Below are positions 45,565-53,005 of a stretch of 64,000 nt of DNA, in pieces. Position 1 is the stretch's first letter; the number at the start of each line of letters is the position of its first letter. The notes beneath the pieces are model-generated. The model did not search any database, had not been told where the DNA came from, and saw only the letters and a list, made by a program, of their open reading frames with translations. A program made the position numbers and the translations under genes. Source of the stretch: Corynebacterium halotolerans YIM 70093 = DSM 44683 (lineage in GTDB: Bacteria > Actinomycetota > Actinomycetes > Mycobacteriales > Mycobacteriaceae). Where the stretch lies: assembly GCF_000341345.1 (NCBI RefSeq), contig NC_020302.1, forward strand, positions 1,468,075-1,532,074, in the 5' to 3' direction.

Positions 45565-45614
45565 GGTGCTTCCTCGTGAAGTCTCGGGTTTCGGCCCGAG
45601 GGGGAAGCGGTCAT
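45492..45614 (-). CDS. Possible leader peptide overlapping the ABC-F start
   Basis: A 40-codon reading frame ([20 protein letters not shown]...) starts at ATG 45614 directly behind GAGGAAGGG. It runs out of frame across the ABC-F start codon at 45564. Between them a perfect 6-bp hairpin CTCGGG-ccgaaa-CCCGAG (45583-45600) lies just before the ABC-F ribosome binding site. Leader peptides of this sort regulate some antibiotic-resistance ABC-F genes; translation here is unproven. Confidence 0.3.
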   Translation of the reverse strand: MTASPSGRNPRLHEEAPCPTPTCPPANSPSPGAGAHSSTA

Positions 45615-45822
45615 CCCTTCCTCGTCCTCCGGGCCACGACAGCGGTGACTGGGCCCGCGGCACCGGTCAACGGCGGGGGCCTCGTCTGCTGTGGTGACTA
45701 GAGGAAGTAAAGATGCATGCCGGAGAGGGTAGCACCCGGAGGAAATCAGGAGAAGGACCGGTTCGCGCGGTACAGTGCAGTGCGTCGCTTTCGTCGTCCA
45801 CCAATCCTCCGGAAGGACTCCC

Positions 45823-46821
45823 GTGTTCCCCAGGAAATCTCCCGCTGTTCTCGCCGTTGCGGCTTTATCGGCCTCCCTGGCTGTGGCCCCCGGTGCCGTC
45901 GCCCAGCAGCTGCCCGAACTGCCGGCCGGTATCTCGGTCCCCGATGTCGATCTGAGCGCCCCGATCTCCGTCCCGGCGGGTACGACCACCAGCGTGGACC
46001 TGGGAGTTCCGTTGCAGGTGGACTACCGCCAGGACGGCTGGGTCGTCGTGTCGAACGGCACGGGTGTGTCGGTCACCGCTCCGGGGGAGGGTTCCGCCCA
46101 GGCGGCGGTGCCGGTGACTTACGCGGGGCGCACCGCCACCATCACTCTCGTGGCGGAGGCCGCTGAAAGTGGGGCGTCTGCCGGACCGGTCGAGAGTGCG
46201 CCGGACGGGGAGCCCACCGGGGACACCGGGGACACCGGGGACACCGGGAGTTCCGCCGGAACCGGTACCGACGCCGCGGACCGCCCCGAGCGCGCGCAGG
46301 CCAAGCCGGTGGACACCGCGGACGCGGAACTGCTGAACTTCGACGCCGTGATCGAGGGCAGGGACATCGTGGTCAAGCTCGGCATCTTCGAGGCCGCCGA
46401 CCTGTACTCCCGGTTCAAGGACACCTCCCGTGACGGACTGAAGGTGCGCTACGTGGACACCGACGGCAACATCATCGAGGGGGTCGAGCGGGACATCAAC
46501 GCGGCGGCCCGCACCATGACGCTGACCTACCCGGAGGGCCAGACCCCCGACAACCCGTTCATCATCCAGCTGGTACGCGACGACGAGGCGGCGGAGGTCA
46601 TCGTCACGCTGACCGCCCCGGACGCCGAGCGCGCCCCGGGCGCGGCGTCGAGCCAGGCCGGCGGGTCATCGGACGGCAACTACGCGGCGGCGGAGGGGCG
46701 GTCGGCCGGGGAAGGCGGCTGGATGGGTATGGGGGTGGTCACGGTCGTCGGCGCGGTGCTTGCCCTGGTGGTCATCCTGCTCCTGCTCGCTTTCCGACGC
46801 TCGCGGCGGGCGCGTCAGTAA
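45823..46821 (+). CDS. Exported type I membrane-anchored protein
   Basis: 332 aa, family not recognised. Start GTG 45823 with GGAAGGA 5 nt upstream. A signal peptide (KSPAVLAVAALSASLAVAPG) ends at AVA-QQ. A beta-rich domain (residues ~30-115) is followed by a Thr/Gly/Asp-rich linker with three GDT repeats. A second domain (ELLNFDAVIEGRDIVVKLGI, GLKVRYVDTDGNIIEGVERD) follows. A transmembrane helix near the C-terminus (VVTVVGAVLALVVILLLLAF) is closed by RRSRRARQ. The protein is thus displayed outside and anchored at its C-terminus. Its position before the ParA-like gene does not reveal a role. Confidence 0.75.
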   Translation: MFPRKSPAVLAVAALSASLAVAPGAVAQQLPELPAGISVPDVDLSAPISVPAGTTTSVDLGVPLQVDYRQDGWVVVSNGTGVSVTAPGEGSAQAAVPVTYAGRTATITLVAEAAESGASAGPVESAPDGEPTGDTGDTGDTGSSAGTGTDAADRPERAQAKPVDTADAELLNFDAVIEGRDIVVKLGIFEAADLYSRFKDTSRDGLKVRYVDTDGNIIEGVERDINAAARTMTLTYPEGQTPDNPFIIQLVRDDEAAEVIVTLTAPDAERAPGAASSQAGGSSDGNYAAAEGRSAGEGGWMGMGVVTVVGAVLALVVILLLLAFRRSRRARQ

Positions 46822-46950
46822 AGGATCTTCGCTTGACGTTCCCTCGATTCGTGGCGGTTCACGATCCTCGTCGAGAGGGCATGTAATCTAGGTGGGGTTA
46901 CAGATGTGAGGTGCACGGCCGCGATTTGAGTCAAGGAAGAAGGTTTGACT

Positions 46951-47820
46951 GTGAGCGATGCGGGACTGTCCGACCGTACGGATCTCGGAGTCGGTTTGAC
47001 CGGTCGACCGATCCGGGAACTGCCTGATCCTGCCCCGCTGGAGAACCACGGTCCGGCCAAGATCATCGCCATGTGCAACCAGAAGGGCGGCGTGGGCAAG
47101 ACCACGTCGACCATCAATCTGGGTGCCTGCCTGGCCGAGCTCGGCCGCAAGGTGCTGCTGGTGGATCTGGATCCGCAGGGCGCGCTGTCCGCGGGGCTGG
47201 ACATCCCGCACGAGGATCTGGACATCACCGTCTACAACCTCCTGCTCGACAACAGCACGAGCATCCACAGCGCCATCCACCACACCGACACCCCCAACCT
47301 GGACCTGGTGCCGGCGAACATCGACCTCTCGGCCGCCGAGATCCAGTTGGTCAACGAGGTCGGTCGCGAGCAGACCCTGGCGCGCGCCCTGCGCCCGGTG
47401 ATGAAGGACTACGACTACATCATCCTGGACTGCCAGCCCTCGCTGGGCCTGCTGACGGTCAACGCACTGGCCTGTGCCCACGGCGTGCTCATCCCGATGG
47501 AGTGCGAGTACTTCTCCCTGCGCGGCCTGGCCCTGCTGACGGACACCGTGGAGAAGGTCCGCGACCGCCTCAACTTCGACCTGGAGATCGTCGGCATCCT
47601 GGTCACGATGTTCGACCGCCGCACCTCCCACGCCCGGGAGGTGATGTCGCGGGTCATCGAGGTCTTCGGCGACCGGGTCTTCGACTCCGTGATCACCCGC
47701 ACCGTCCGGTTCCCCGAGACCTCGGTCGCCGGTGAACCGATCACCAGCTGGGCGCCGCGGTCGGATGGCGCCGACCAGTACCGCAGCCTGGCGCGGGAAG
47801 TTCTGGAGCGGACGAGCTAG
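46951..47820 (+). CDS. pldP: ParA-like ATPase, PldP type
   Basis: 289 aa. Deviant Walker A QKGGVGKTTSTINLG with the signature lysine, LLVDLDPQGALSAGL and YIILDCQPSLGLLTVNAL (Walker B). There is no ParB gene beside it; instead scpA follows after 3 nt, as in mycobacteria (Rv1708-Rv1709, from memory). In C. glutamicum the orphan ParA at this locus, PldP, affects division-site placement. GTG 46951 is preferred over TTG 46945 because GAAGG is 7 nt from it. A -10-like TAATCT lies at 46884-46889. Confidence 0.88.
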   Translation: MSDAGLSDRTDLGVGLTGRPIRELPDPAPLENHGPAKIIAMCNQKGGVGKTTSTINLGACLAELGRKVLLVDLDPQGALSAGLDIPHEDLDITVYNLLLDNSTSIHSAIHHTDTPNLDLVPANIDLSAAEIQLVNEVGREQTLARALRPVMKDYDYIILDCQPSLGLLTVNALACAHGVLIPMECEYFSLRGLALLTDTVEKVRDRLNFDLEIVGILVTMFDRRTSHAREVMSRVIEVFGDRVFDSVITRTVRFPETSVAGEPITSWAPRSDGADQYRSLAREVLERTS

Positions 47821-47823
47821 ACG

Positions 47824-48651
47824 GTGACCGGACCGAACGGGACGGAGACGGCCGACCCGCAGCAGGGGGAGACCGGCTTCCGGGTGGAGCTGGCCAACTT
47901 TGAGGGCCCCTTCGACCTGCTGCTGCAGCTGATCTCCAATCGCAGGTTGGACGTGACCGAGGTGGCGCTGTCCGAGGTCACCGATGAGTTCATCGCGTAC
48001 ACCCGGGCACTGGGGGAGACCGCGGACCTGGACGAGACCACCGAGTTCCTGCTCGTGGCCGCCACACTCCTGGACCTGAAGGCCGCCCGGCTCATCCCGC
48101 GCGGCGAGGTGGAGAACGAGGAGGATCTCGCCCTGCTCGAGTCCCGGGACCTGCTGTTCGCCCGGCTGCTGCAGTACAAGGCCTACAAGCAGGTCGCCGA
48201 CCTCTTCGCCGGGTGGCAGCGCAGCGCGCAGCGGCGCTACCCGCGGGCCGTCGGCCTCGAGCCCCAGTTCGCGGATCTGCTGCCGCCGGTGACCCTGGGG
48301 CACACTCCGGCCAGTTTCGCGGAGCTGGCGGCCGGCGTGTTCCGGCCGAAGCCACCGGAGACGGTCGGCACCGACCACATCCACCAGGTGGCGGTTTCCG
48401 TGCCGGAGCAGGCCGGCCGAATCCTCGACACACTGCGGCTGATGGGCCGGGACCACTGGCTCAGCTTCGGCGCCCTGACCCGCGACTGCACCCTCTCCAT
48501 GGAGATCGTGGGCCGCTTCCTGGCGCTGCTCGAGCTCTACAAGGCGCGCGCCGTGGAAACCGAGCAGCCGGAGCCGCTGGGGGAACTGACCGTCTCCTGG
48601 ACCGGACTGGATGTCGATCCGGCCGTGGTGGCGGCCAGCAACTGGGACTGA
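47824..48651 (+). CDS. scpA: Segregation and condensation protein A (kleisin)
   Basis: 275 aa. The N-terminal FRVELANFEGPFDLLLQLIS, LDVTEVALSEVTDEFIAYTR and LVAATLLDLKAARLIPR blocks are diagnostic of ScpA; the C-terminal winged helix (TVSWTGLD end) would bind the SMC head. It is the kleisin subunit of SMC-ScpAB. Start GTG 47824, 3 nt after pldP. Its usual partner scpB is 4.35 kb downstream, separated by an accessory block. Confidence 0.95.
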   Translation: MTGPNGTETADPQQGETGFRVELANFEGPFDLLLQLISNRRLDVTEVALSEVTDEFIAYTRALGETADLDETTEFLLVAATLLDLKAARLIPRGEVENEEDLALLESRDLLFARLLQYKAYKQVADLFAGWQRSAQRRYPRAVGLEPQFADLLPPVTLGHTPASFAELAAGVFRPKPPETVGTDHIHQVAVSVPEQAGRILDTLRLMGRDHWLSFGALTRDCTLSMEIVGRFLALLELYKARAVETEQPEPLGELTVSWTGLDVDPAVVAASNWD

Positions 48652-48661
48652 TCCTCGGCGC

Positions 48662-48844
48662 CTACCGGGCGTAGGGGTCACTCGACAGCGAGGAAAAACC
48701 GCTCGAGAGCAGGTCCAGGTACTCTGGATCAAGGATCTGGCCGTTGACGACGCCGCCGTAGACGCCGAGCACCAGCAGGGTGGCGAGATTCCACCCCACC
48801 GTGATCCAGAGCCGGCGGAACTGGTCGATGAAGTCGGCGACCAT
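48662..48844 (-). CDS. Small single-pass membrane protein
   Basis: 60 aa, no family recognised. One hydrophobic helix (LWITVGWNLATLLVLGVYGG) and a polar tail. The ATG lies 5 nt after the GNAT stop, which suggests a two-gene unit. It converges on scpA with an 10-bp gap. Short length makes it a moderate-confidence call. Confidence 0.5.
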   Translation of the reverse strand: MVADFIDQFRRLWITVGWNLATLLVLGVYGGVVNGQILDPEYLDLLSSGFSSLSSDPYAR

Positions 48845-48849
48845 GACGA

Positions 48850-49413
48850 TCAGGGACGTGCCTTGAGCATCTCGAGGATGTCCCCGGCCAGCTCCCGGTC
48901 AGCGTAGATGCGCACGTCCGGTTCGCCCGGGATGTCCTCGGTGCCGGTGCGGCGGCCCTCCCAGACGGGCTGGAAACCGACCTTCTCCAGCACTCGGTAG
49001 GACGAGGGGTGGTTGGTGGTCACCCGCGCGGTGATCGGGGTGTCCGGGTCTAGGCGGCGGACCGTGCGCAGCGCGGCCTGGGAGACTTCCGTGGCATAAC
49101 CGTTGCCCCACTTGTCGGGGCGGAAGCGGTACTTCAGATCCCAGACCTTGCCGTCGACGAGCTCGAGGCCGCCGACCCCGATGAACTCGGAGGGCTGGTC
49201 GCGCAGATAGACGCTCCAGGGGCCCAGGTTGCGCAGCGTCCAGGACTGCTGGGTGCGCTGGATGAGCTGGCGGGTCTCCCGCACGTCCTCATGCCGGGCG
49301 TTCGGGCGGTGCGTCCAGATGCGCATGTCGCTGTAGACCTTGTAGGCCTCCTCGTCATGCTCCGTACCCAGCGGCATGAGGATGAGGCGGTCGGTTCGTG
49401 TGATGGTAGCCAT
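48850..49413 (-). CDS. GNAT family N-acetyltransferase (RimJ-like)
   Basis: 187 aa. TDRLILMPLGTEHDEEAYKV at the start, the acetyl-CoA-binding strand-helix YRFRPDKWGNGYATEVSQAA and SSYRVLEKVGFQPV near the end match the RimJ/RimL class (Acetyltransf_3). The acceptor is unknown. An acetyltransferase is found between scpA and scpB in C. glutamicum too (from memory), so this gene is probably ancestral. On the minus strand TAACAT is 6 nt before the ATG, indicating a leaderless mRNA, and it overlaps one of two palindromic sites. Confidence 0.85.
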   Translation of the reverse strand: MATITRTDRLILMPLGTEHDEEAYKVYSDMRIWTHRPNARHEDVRETRQLIQRTQQSWTLRNLGPWSVYLRDQPSEFIGVGGLELVDGKVWDLKYRFRPDKWGNGYATEVSQAALRTVRRLDPDTPITARVTTNHPSSYRVLEKVGFQPVWEGRRTGTEDIPGEPDVRIYADRELAGDILEMLKARP

Positions 49414-49420
49414 GACGAGA

Positions 49421-49436
49421 TGTTACACACATCACA
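49421..49436. promoter_or_regulatory. TGTTA-N6-TCACA site, copy 1 (GlxR/CRP-like)
   Basis: TGTTACACACATCACA has one mismatch to the CRP/GlxR consensus TGTGA-N6-TCACA. It covers the predicted -10 box of the GNAT gene (minus strand), a position suited to repression. Confidence 0.5.
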
Positions 49437-49444
49437 GTCGGCAA

Positions 49445-49460
49445 TGTTAGCTGTTTCACA
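49445..49460. promoter_or_regulatory. TGTTA-N6-TCACA site, copy 2 (GlxR/CRP-like)
   Basis: TGTTAGCTGTTTCACA repeats the same half-sites in the same orientation, 24 bp from copy 1. The identical deviation (TGTTA for TGTGA) in both suggests one shared regulator. Confidence 0.5.
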
Positions 49461-49493
49461 GAAAACTTTTCCGGCGCCCCTCCGATATCCCCG

Positions 49494-50630
49494 TCACCAG
49501 AAGTGCACCGAACCACCACCCGGCCCGGCGCGCAGATGCTCGCGCATTCCCGGCATGGCGAGCATGACGAGTCCGTGCGCGGGCGCGGCGATGATGTGCT
49601 TGTCCAGCAGGCGGCGGCGGTACTGGGCGACGTACACCGGTGTCTTGCCCATCCGCTCGGCGATGTCACGCATCGCCGACGGACCGTCGTCCTCCGCCAT
49701 CGCCTGCAGGAACGCCACCTCCACGGCGGTCAGTGAGGAGATGGTGGGGCGGTGGACCAGATTGGACACATCCCGGATGGCGCGTTCGACCGCCCGCCCG
49801 ACGGCCTTCTCGCCGATCACCCGCTCACCGGTGCCGTCGGCGATCCGGAAGGCGTGGAAGCCGACGAGCTGGAGCATGTACGGGTACCCACGGGTGGACT
49901 CCACGGCCGTGTCCAGCGCCTGACCGGTCCAGCTGCGGCCGGCCCCCTCGACCGGCACCGTCAGCCCCTCGCGGACGTCGTCCCGTGAGACGGCGCCGAG
50001 CGGGTGGTGCAGGGCCCGACGCAGGAAGGTGATGCCCGAGGCGTCGAGAAGCGCCTCCACCGACTGCGGCAGCCCGGCCATGATGACGGCGACGGCCCGG
50101 TTCTCGCGGAAGAGGTGCTGGACGGTGGCGGCGATCAGCTGCAGATCCGCCAGTGTGTCCGTGGACAGCTCATCGATCGTCAGCACCACACCCGTATGGT
50201 GCTGTTCGAGCAGATCCGTCAGTTCGGTCAGCTGCGAGCGGATGGACGGGGTGCGCTTGTGACGCTCCTCCGGGTCGAAGCTCACGCCGCCGAGCCGGGC
50301 GGGGGCCGTGATGCCGGACAACCGGTGCCGGGTCTTCCCGCGCGGATCCTGCTCGGCCAGCAGCCGCGGAAGATGGTCGGTGCTGATGCGCTCGACGAGC
50401 CCGGGCAGGGCCGTTTCGGAGATGACCACCCACCCGTGGCGGCGGGCCTCGTCCTCCAGCTCGTTGAGCAGGGCGGTCTTGCCGACGCCGCGCTGGCCCG
50501 ACAGCAGGAGCGCACGCCCCGGCGCGCCGGGGCCGGCGTCGAGGGCGTAGCCGAACTCCTCGATGACCGGCGTGCGGCCGACGAGCAGGGCCGGGGAGGT
50601 GCCGAAGGTCGGGGTGAAGGGGTTGGCCAT
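49494..50630 (-). CDS. AAA/STAND-like ATPase with a C-terminal winged helix
   Basis: 378 aa. VGRTPVIEEFGYAL and Walker A LLLSGQRGVGKTALLNELE open an ORC/STAND-like P-loop domain (ATPase domain 2 type). Walker B is VVLTIDELS. The segment RALHHPLGAVSRDDVREGL and GYPYMLQLVGFHAFRIADG resemble the lid domain. The C-terminal ~75 residues (AEDDGPSAMRDIAERMGKTP) look like a winged helix. Such proteins occur as regulators or toxin/defence NTPases; no effector domain is visible here. Start ATG 50630 has GAGGAC upstream. The 5' UTR contains the A/T word TTTTTAAATTTG and a -10-like TTACACT further up. Confidence 0.75.
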   Translation of the reverse strand: MANPFTPTFGTSPALLVGRTPVIEEFGYALDAGPGAPGRALLLSGQRGVGKTALLNELEDEARRHGWVVISETALPGLVERISTDHLPRLLAEQDPRGKTRHRLSGITAPARLGGVSFDPEERHKRTPSIRSQLTELTDLLEQHHTGVVLTIDELSTDTLADLQLIAATVQHLFRENRAVAVIMAGLPQSVEALLDASGITFLRRALHHPLGAVSRDDVREGLTVPVEGAGRSWTGQALDTAVESTRGYPYMLQLVGFHAFRIADGTGERVIGEKAVGRAVERAIRDVSNLVHRPTISSLTAVEVAFLQAMAEDDGPSAMRDIAERMGKTPVYVAQYRRRLLDKHIIAAPAHGLVMLAMPGMREHLRAGPGGGSVHFW

Positions 50631-50655
50631 GATGTCCGTCCTCGCAGGGGGCGTG

Positions 50656-50667
50656 TTTTTAAATTTG
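50656..50667 (+). repeat. 12-bp A/T word, left copy
   Basis: TTTTTAAATTTG, identical and in the same orientation as 52970-52981. The pair flanks the tandem ATPase genes. Confidence 0.5.
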
Positions 50668-50869
50668 TTAAATATCCTCTCGAGCTCAGTGTAACGGGTC
50701 GTCGAGCCGCTCGGCGCCATCCTCTCGAAGCGCCACGCCGACCGTGATCATTGGCTTTATGGGGTGGTGGTGAAGAACCGGGGTCTGTCTGGCCGTCCGG
50801 TGCTCGTACCCGCAGCGGACGTCCCTCATACTCCGGCCCACGGACGGGAAAGTGCCTAGGATGCCCACT

Positions 50870-51601
50870 GTGTTCCTCTCCGCTGCACGTCTGGACGTCC
50901 CGCCCGGTCGGTTCGTGCCCTACCTCGCCGGCCTCCCCGTGGTGGCGGCTCTGGCTGGGGCGCCGCTGGAGTTCACCGCTCCGGTCACGGTCATCACCGG
51001 TGAGAACGGAACCGGGAAGTCCACGCTGATCGAAGCACTGGCCGTCGGCATGGGACTCAATCCCGAGGGCGGGTCCCGCCACGCCCGGTTCGCCACCCTG
51101 GACGAGGCGAAATCAGCCTCATCGCTGCACCGGGGGATCCGGCTGACCCGCTCCCGCAATCCCCGGGACGCTTTCTTCCTGCGCGGTGAGTCCTTCTACA
51201 ACGTCGCCGATTATTATGCGGGGCTGGGACCGGTACCGGATGGCCCGCCGATGGATGATCTGCTGGAGATGAGCCACGGGCAGTCGCTGATGGCGTTGAT
51301 CGAACGGCGCTTCCACGCCGACGGGCTGTTTTTCCTCGACGAGCCCGAGGCCGGGCTGTCCGTGCTCCGCCAGCTCGAGCTCATGGGCAGGCTCTTCCAT
51401 CTGGCGAAAGCCGGTTCGCAGGTCATCATGGCCACCCACTCTCCGGTCCTCATGGCCGTACCGGGTGCGGAAATCCTCGAGATCTCAGGCGAGGGGATTC
51501 GCCTCCGCGACTTCGGGGACACCGAAGCGGTGCGTGCCGCCCGCGAGTTCACCGCGGATCCTTCCGGCACCGCCGCCTTTCTGACCGGGGAGGAACCGTG
51601 A
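50870..51601 (+). CDS. SMC/ABC-type AAA ATPase A of a tandem pair (COG3910-like)
   Basis: 243 aa from GTG 50870. Walker A GENGTGKST (residues 44-52), a Q-loop/FLRGESFYNV region, the ABC-type signature MSHGQSLMALIERRF, Walker B GLFFLDEPEAGLS and H-loop QVIMATHSPVLMA. This is a compact stand-alone ATPase without coiled coil or membrane domain. GTG 50870 is favoured because TAGGAT (50857-50862) lies 7 nt upstream (leaderless); GTG 50852 and ATG 50861 are alternatives. It is about 40% alike by eye to its downstream neighbour and coupled to it by a GTGA overlap. Confidence 0.8.
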   Translation: MFLSAARLDVPPGRFVPYLAGLPVVAALAGAPLEFTAPVTVITGENGTGKSTLIEALAVGMGLNPEGGSRHARFATLDEAKSASSLHRGIRLTRSRNPRDAFFLRGESFYNVADYYAGLGPVPDGPPMDDLLEMSHGQSLMALIERRFHADGLFFLDEPEAGLSVLRQLELMGRLFHLAKAGSQVIMATHSPVLMAVPGAEILEISGEGIRLRDFGDTEAVRAAREFTADPSGTAAFLTGEEP

Positions 51602-52338
51602 ACCACCCAGGCCCGTTCATCCGCGACTACCACCTCTACGATCCGCCCCGCACCCATGCCCGGACTCCGGAGTGGGTCTTCACGGTACCCGCGTTCCGGG
51701 CGCTACGTACGGCAGGTCGACTGCCCCTGGACCGGCCCGTCACCTTGATCACCGGTGAGAACGGCGTGGGCAAGTCCACACTTCTGGAGGGTATCGCCGT
51801 CAGCTGCCATTTCAACGATTACGGCGGGCCCTTCGGCGCCGAGATGAAAAGCAGGGAGAATCCGCTGCGCCACGTCGCCACCGTGACCCGGAGTAACCGG
51901 GCGATGGACGGCTACTTCCTGCGGGCCGAGTCCCATTTCAACGTGGCCACCGAATTCGGGGGCAACGCGCCCGGGGTGGCCGATCTGCACCGGATGTCGC
52001 ACGGCGAGTCCGTCATGCAGGTGGTCCAGGAGTCCTTCCACGGCGGCGGTCTCTACCTCCTCGATGAGCCGGAGTCGGGGTTGTCCCTGATCCGGCAGAT
52101 GACGCTGCTGGCTGAGCTGCACCGCGCGGCTGCCGCCGGCGCGCAGCTGGTCATCGCGACCCACTCGCCCGTCCTGCTGGCCCTGCCGGGGGCGGAGGTG
52201 TGGGAATTCACCGCTGAGGGCGGTTTTCATCGTGGTGTCCCCGTGGAGGAGACCACGGCGTTTCGTGCCCTCCGGGACTTTCTGGCCGATCCACACGGTA
52301 TCGCTGAGTTCATGGTCGAGGTCACTGGCCCGGCATAG
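51598..52338 (+). CDS. SMC/ABC-type AAA ATPase B of a tandem pair (COG3910-like)
   Basis: 246 aa. Walker A GENGVGKST (residues 53-61), YFLRAESHFNVA, signature MSHGESVMQVVQESF, Walker B GLYLLDEPESGLS and H-loop QLVIATHSPVLLALPGAEVW. All catalytic motifs are intact. The aligned architecture with protein A and the GTGA overlap suggest a heterodimer whose ATP sites form between subunits. Function unknown; related predicted ATPases occur alone in many bacteria. The N-terminal GPFIRDYHLYDPPRTH segment differs from protein A. Confidence 0.82.
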   Translation: MNHPGPFIRDYHLYDPPRTHARTPEWVFTVPAFRALRTAGRLPLDRPVTLITGENGVGKSTLLEGIAVSCHFNDYGGPFGAEMKSRENPLRHVATVTRSNRAMDGYFLRAESHFNVATEFGGNAPGVADLHRMSHGESVMQVVQESFHGGGLYLLDEPESGLSLIRQMTLLAELHRAAAAGAQLVIATHSPVLLALPGAEVWEFTAEGGFHRGVPVEETTAFRALRDFLADPHGIAEFMVEVTGPA

Positions 52339-52447
52339 GTAAGAGGCACGATCCTGTCTTGTTGGTGCTGTTGCGACGCACGTCAACTCCGCGCCCGGCA
52401 ATCCGTTCAGCCAGCGTGGCGGTTGCACGGGGAGAAGGGATAGCTAC

Positions 52448-52756
52448 ATGACCGGGAACCGCGCACGACTCCCGTGGACGGGATGGGCCTCGCTCCTGGT
52501 TTCCATCCTCGTCATCGCTTTTCCCTACCTTTTTCCCTCCATTTTTCCAGAAGGCTCCGTGACCTACTACGTGATCACGATTCCCCTGCGAATGGTGGTC
52601 GGCATCTTCGCTTATGTCGCCCGCAACTGGTGGCTCATGGCTCTCGCTGTCGTGGCAGGTCTCTCGCCCCTTCTCTTCATCTGGCTGATCCTGACCTTGA
52701 TGAAGATCATTTACGCCGTGACAGGTGGGAGGTACCCCTGGCCCGAATGGCTTTAA
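52448..52756 (+). CDS. Small polytopic membrane protein
   Basis: 102 aa, no family recognised. Three hydrophobic stretches: WASLLVSILVIAFPYLFPSI, YYVITIPLRMVVGIFAYVA and WWLMALAVVAGLSPLLFIWL-IL. GGAGAAGGGA lies before the ATG. It lies 109 nt after ATPase B on the same strand, so it may be co-expressed with the pair. Codon composition is less GC-rich than that of its neighbours (many TTT/ATT codons), consistent with acquisition. Confidence 0.65.
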   Translation: MTGNRARLPWTGWASLLVSILVIAFPYLFPSIFPEGSVTYYVITIPLRMVVGIFAYVARNWWLMALAVVAGLSPLLFIWLILTLMKIIYAVTGGRYPWPEWL

Positions 52757-52969
52757 CCGGTGTTTTCCACTGGGCGGATTGGCGGCAGCCCGGCCGGCTT
52801 CACGTCCACGGGCCCGCGCTGGCGCGAAGCCGGCGTTGCTGCGCTCCGGGATGAGCCCGCGCCCGAACTCCGTGCGGAGCGGTGAAGTGGCCGACCACCA
52901 GCTTGCCCTGGACCACAGTCGCGTCAACGGTTCATCCCCGCCAACATCGCCGCCCGCGTCTTTTTAAAC

Positions 52970-52981
52970 TTTTTAAATTTG
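52970..52981 (+). repeat. 12-bp A/T word, right copy
   Basis: TTTTTAAATTTG, identical to 50656-50667. It is preceded by the partial copy TTTTTAAAC and overlaps the -35 area of scpB. The gap 52757-52969 holds no recognisable gene. Confidence 0.5.
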
Positions 52982-53005
52982 CTCCCCGGAATCTACACTG
53001 GATCC

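Noticed and set aside
46205..46240. Triple GGGGACACC repeat suspected as a CRISPR or minisatellite
   Set aside because: Only three 9-bp units inside a coding linker (GDTGDTGDT); too short for CRISPR and explained as a flexible linker.
52322..52927. 201-codon minus-strand frame opposite the small membrane protein gene and the gap before scpB
   Set aside because: Suspected first as a transposase remnant (ERSNAGFAPARARGREAG), but no transposase motif, inverted repeats or target duplication was found.
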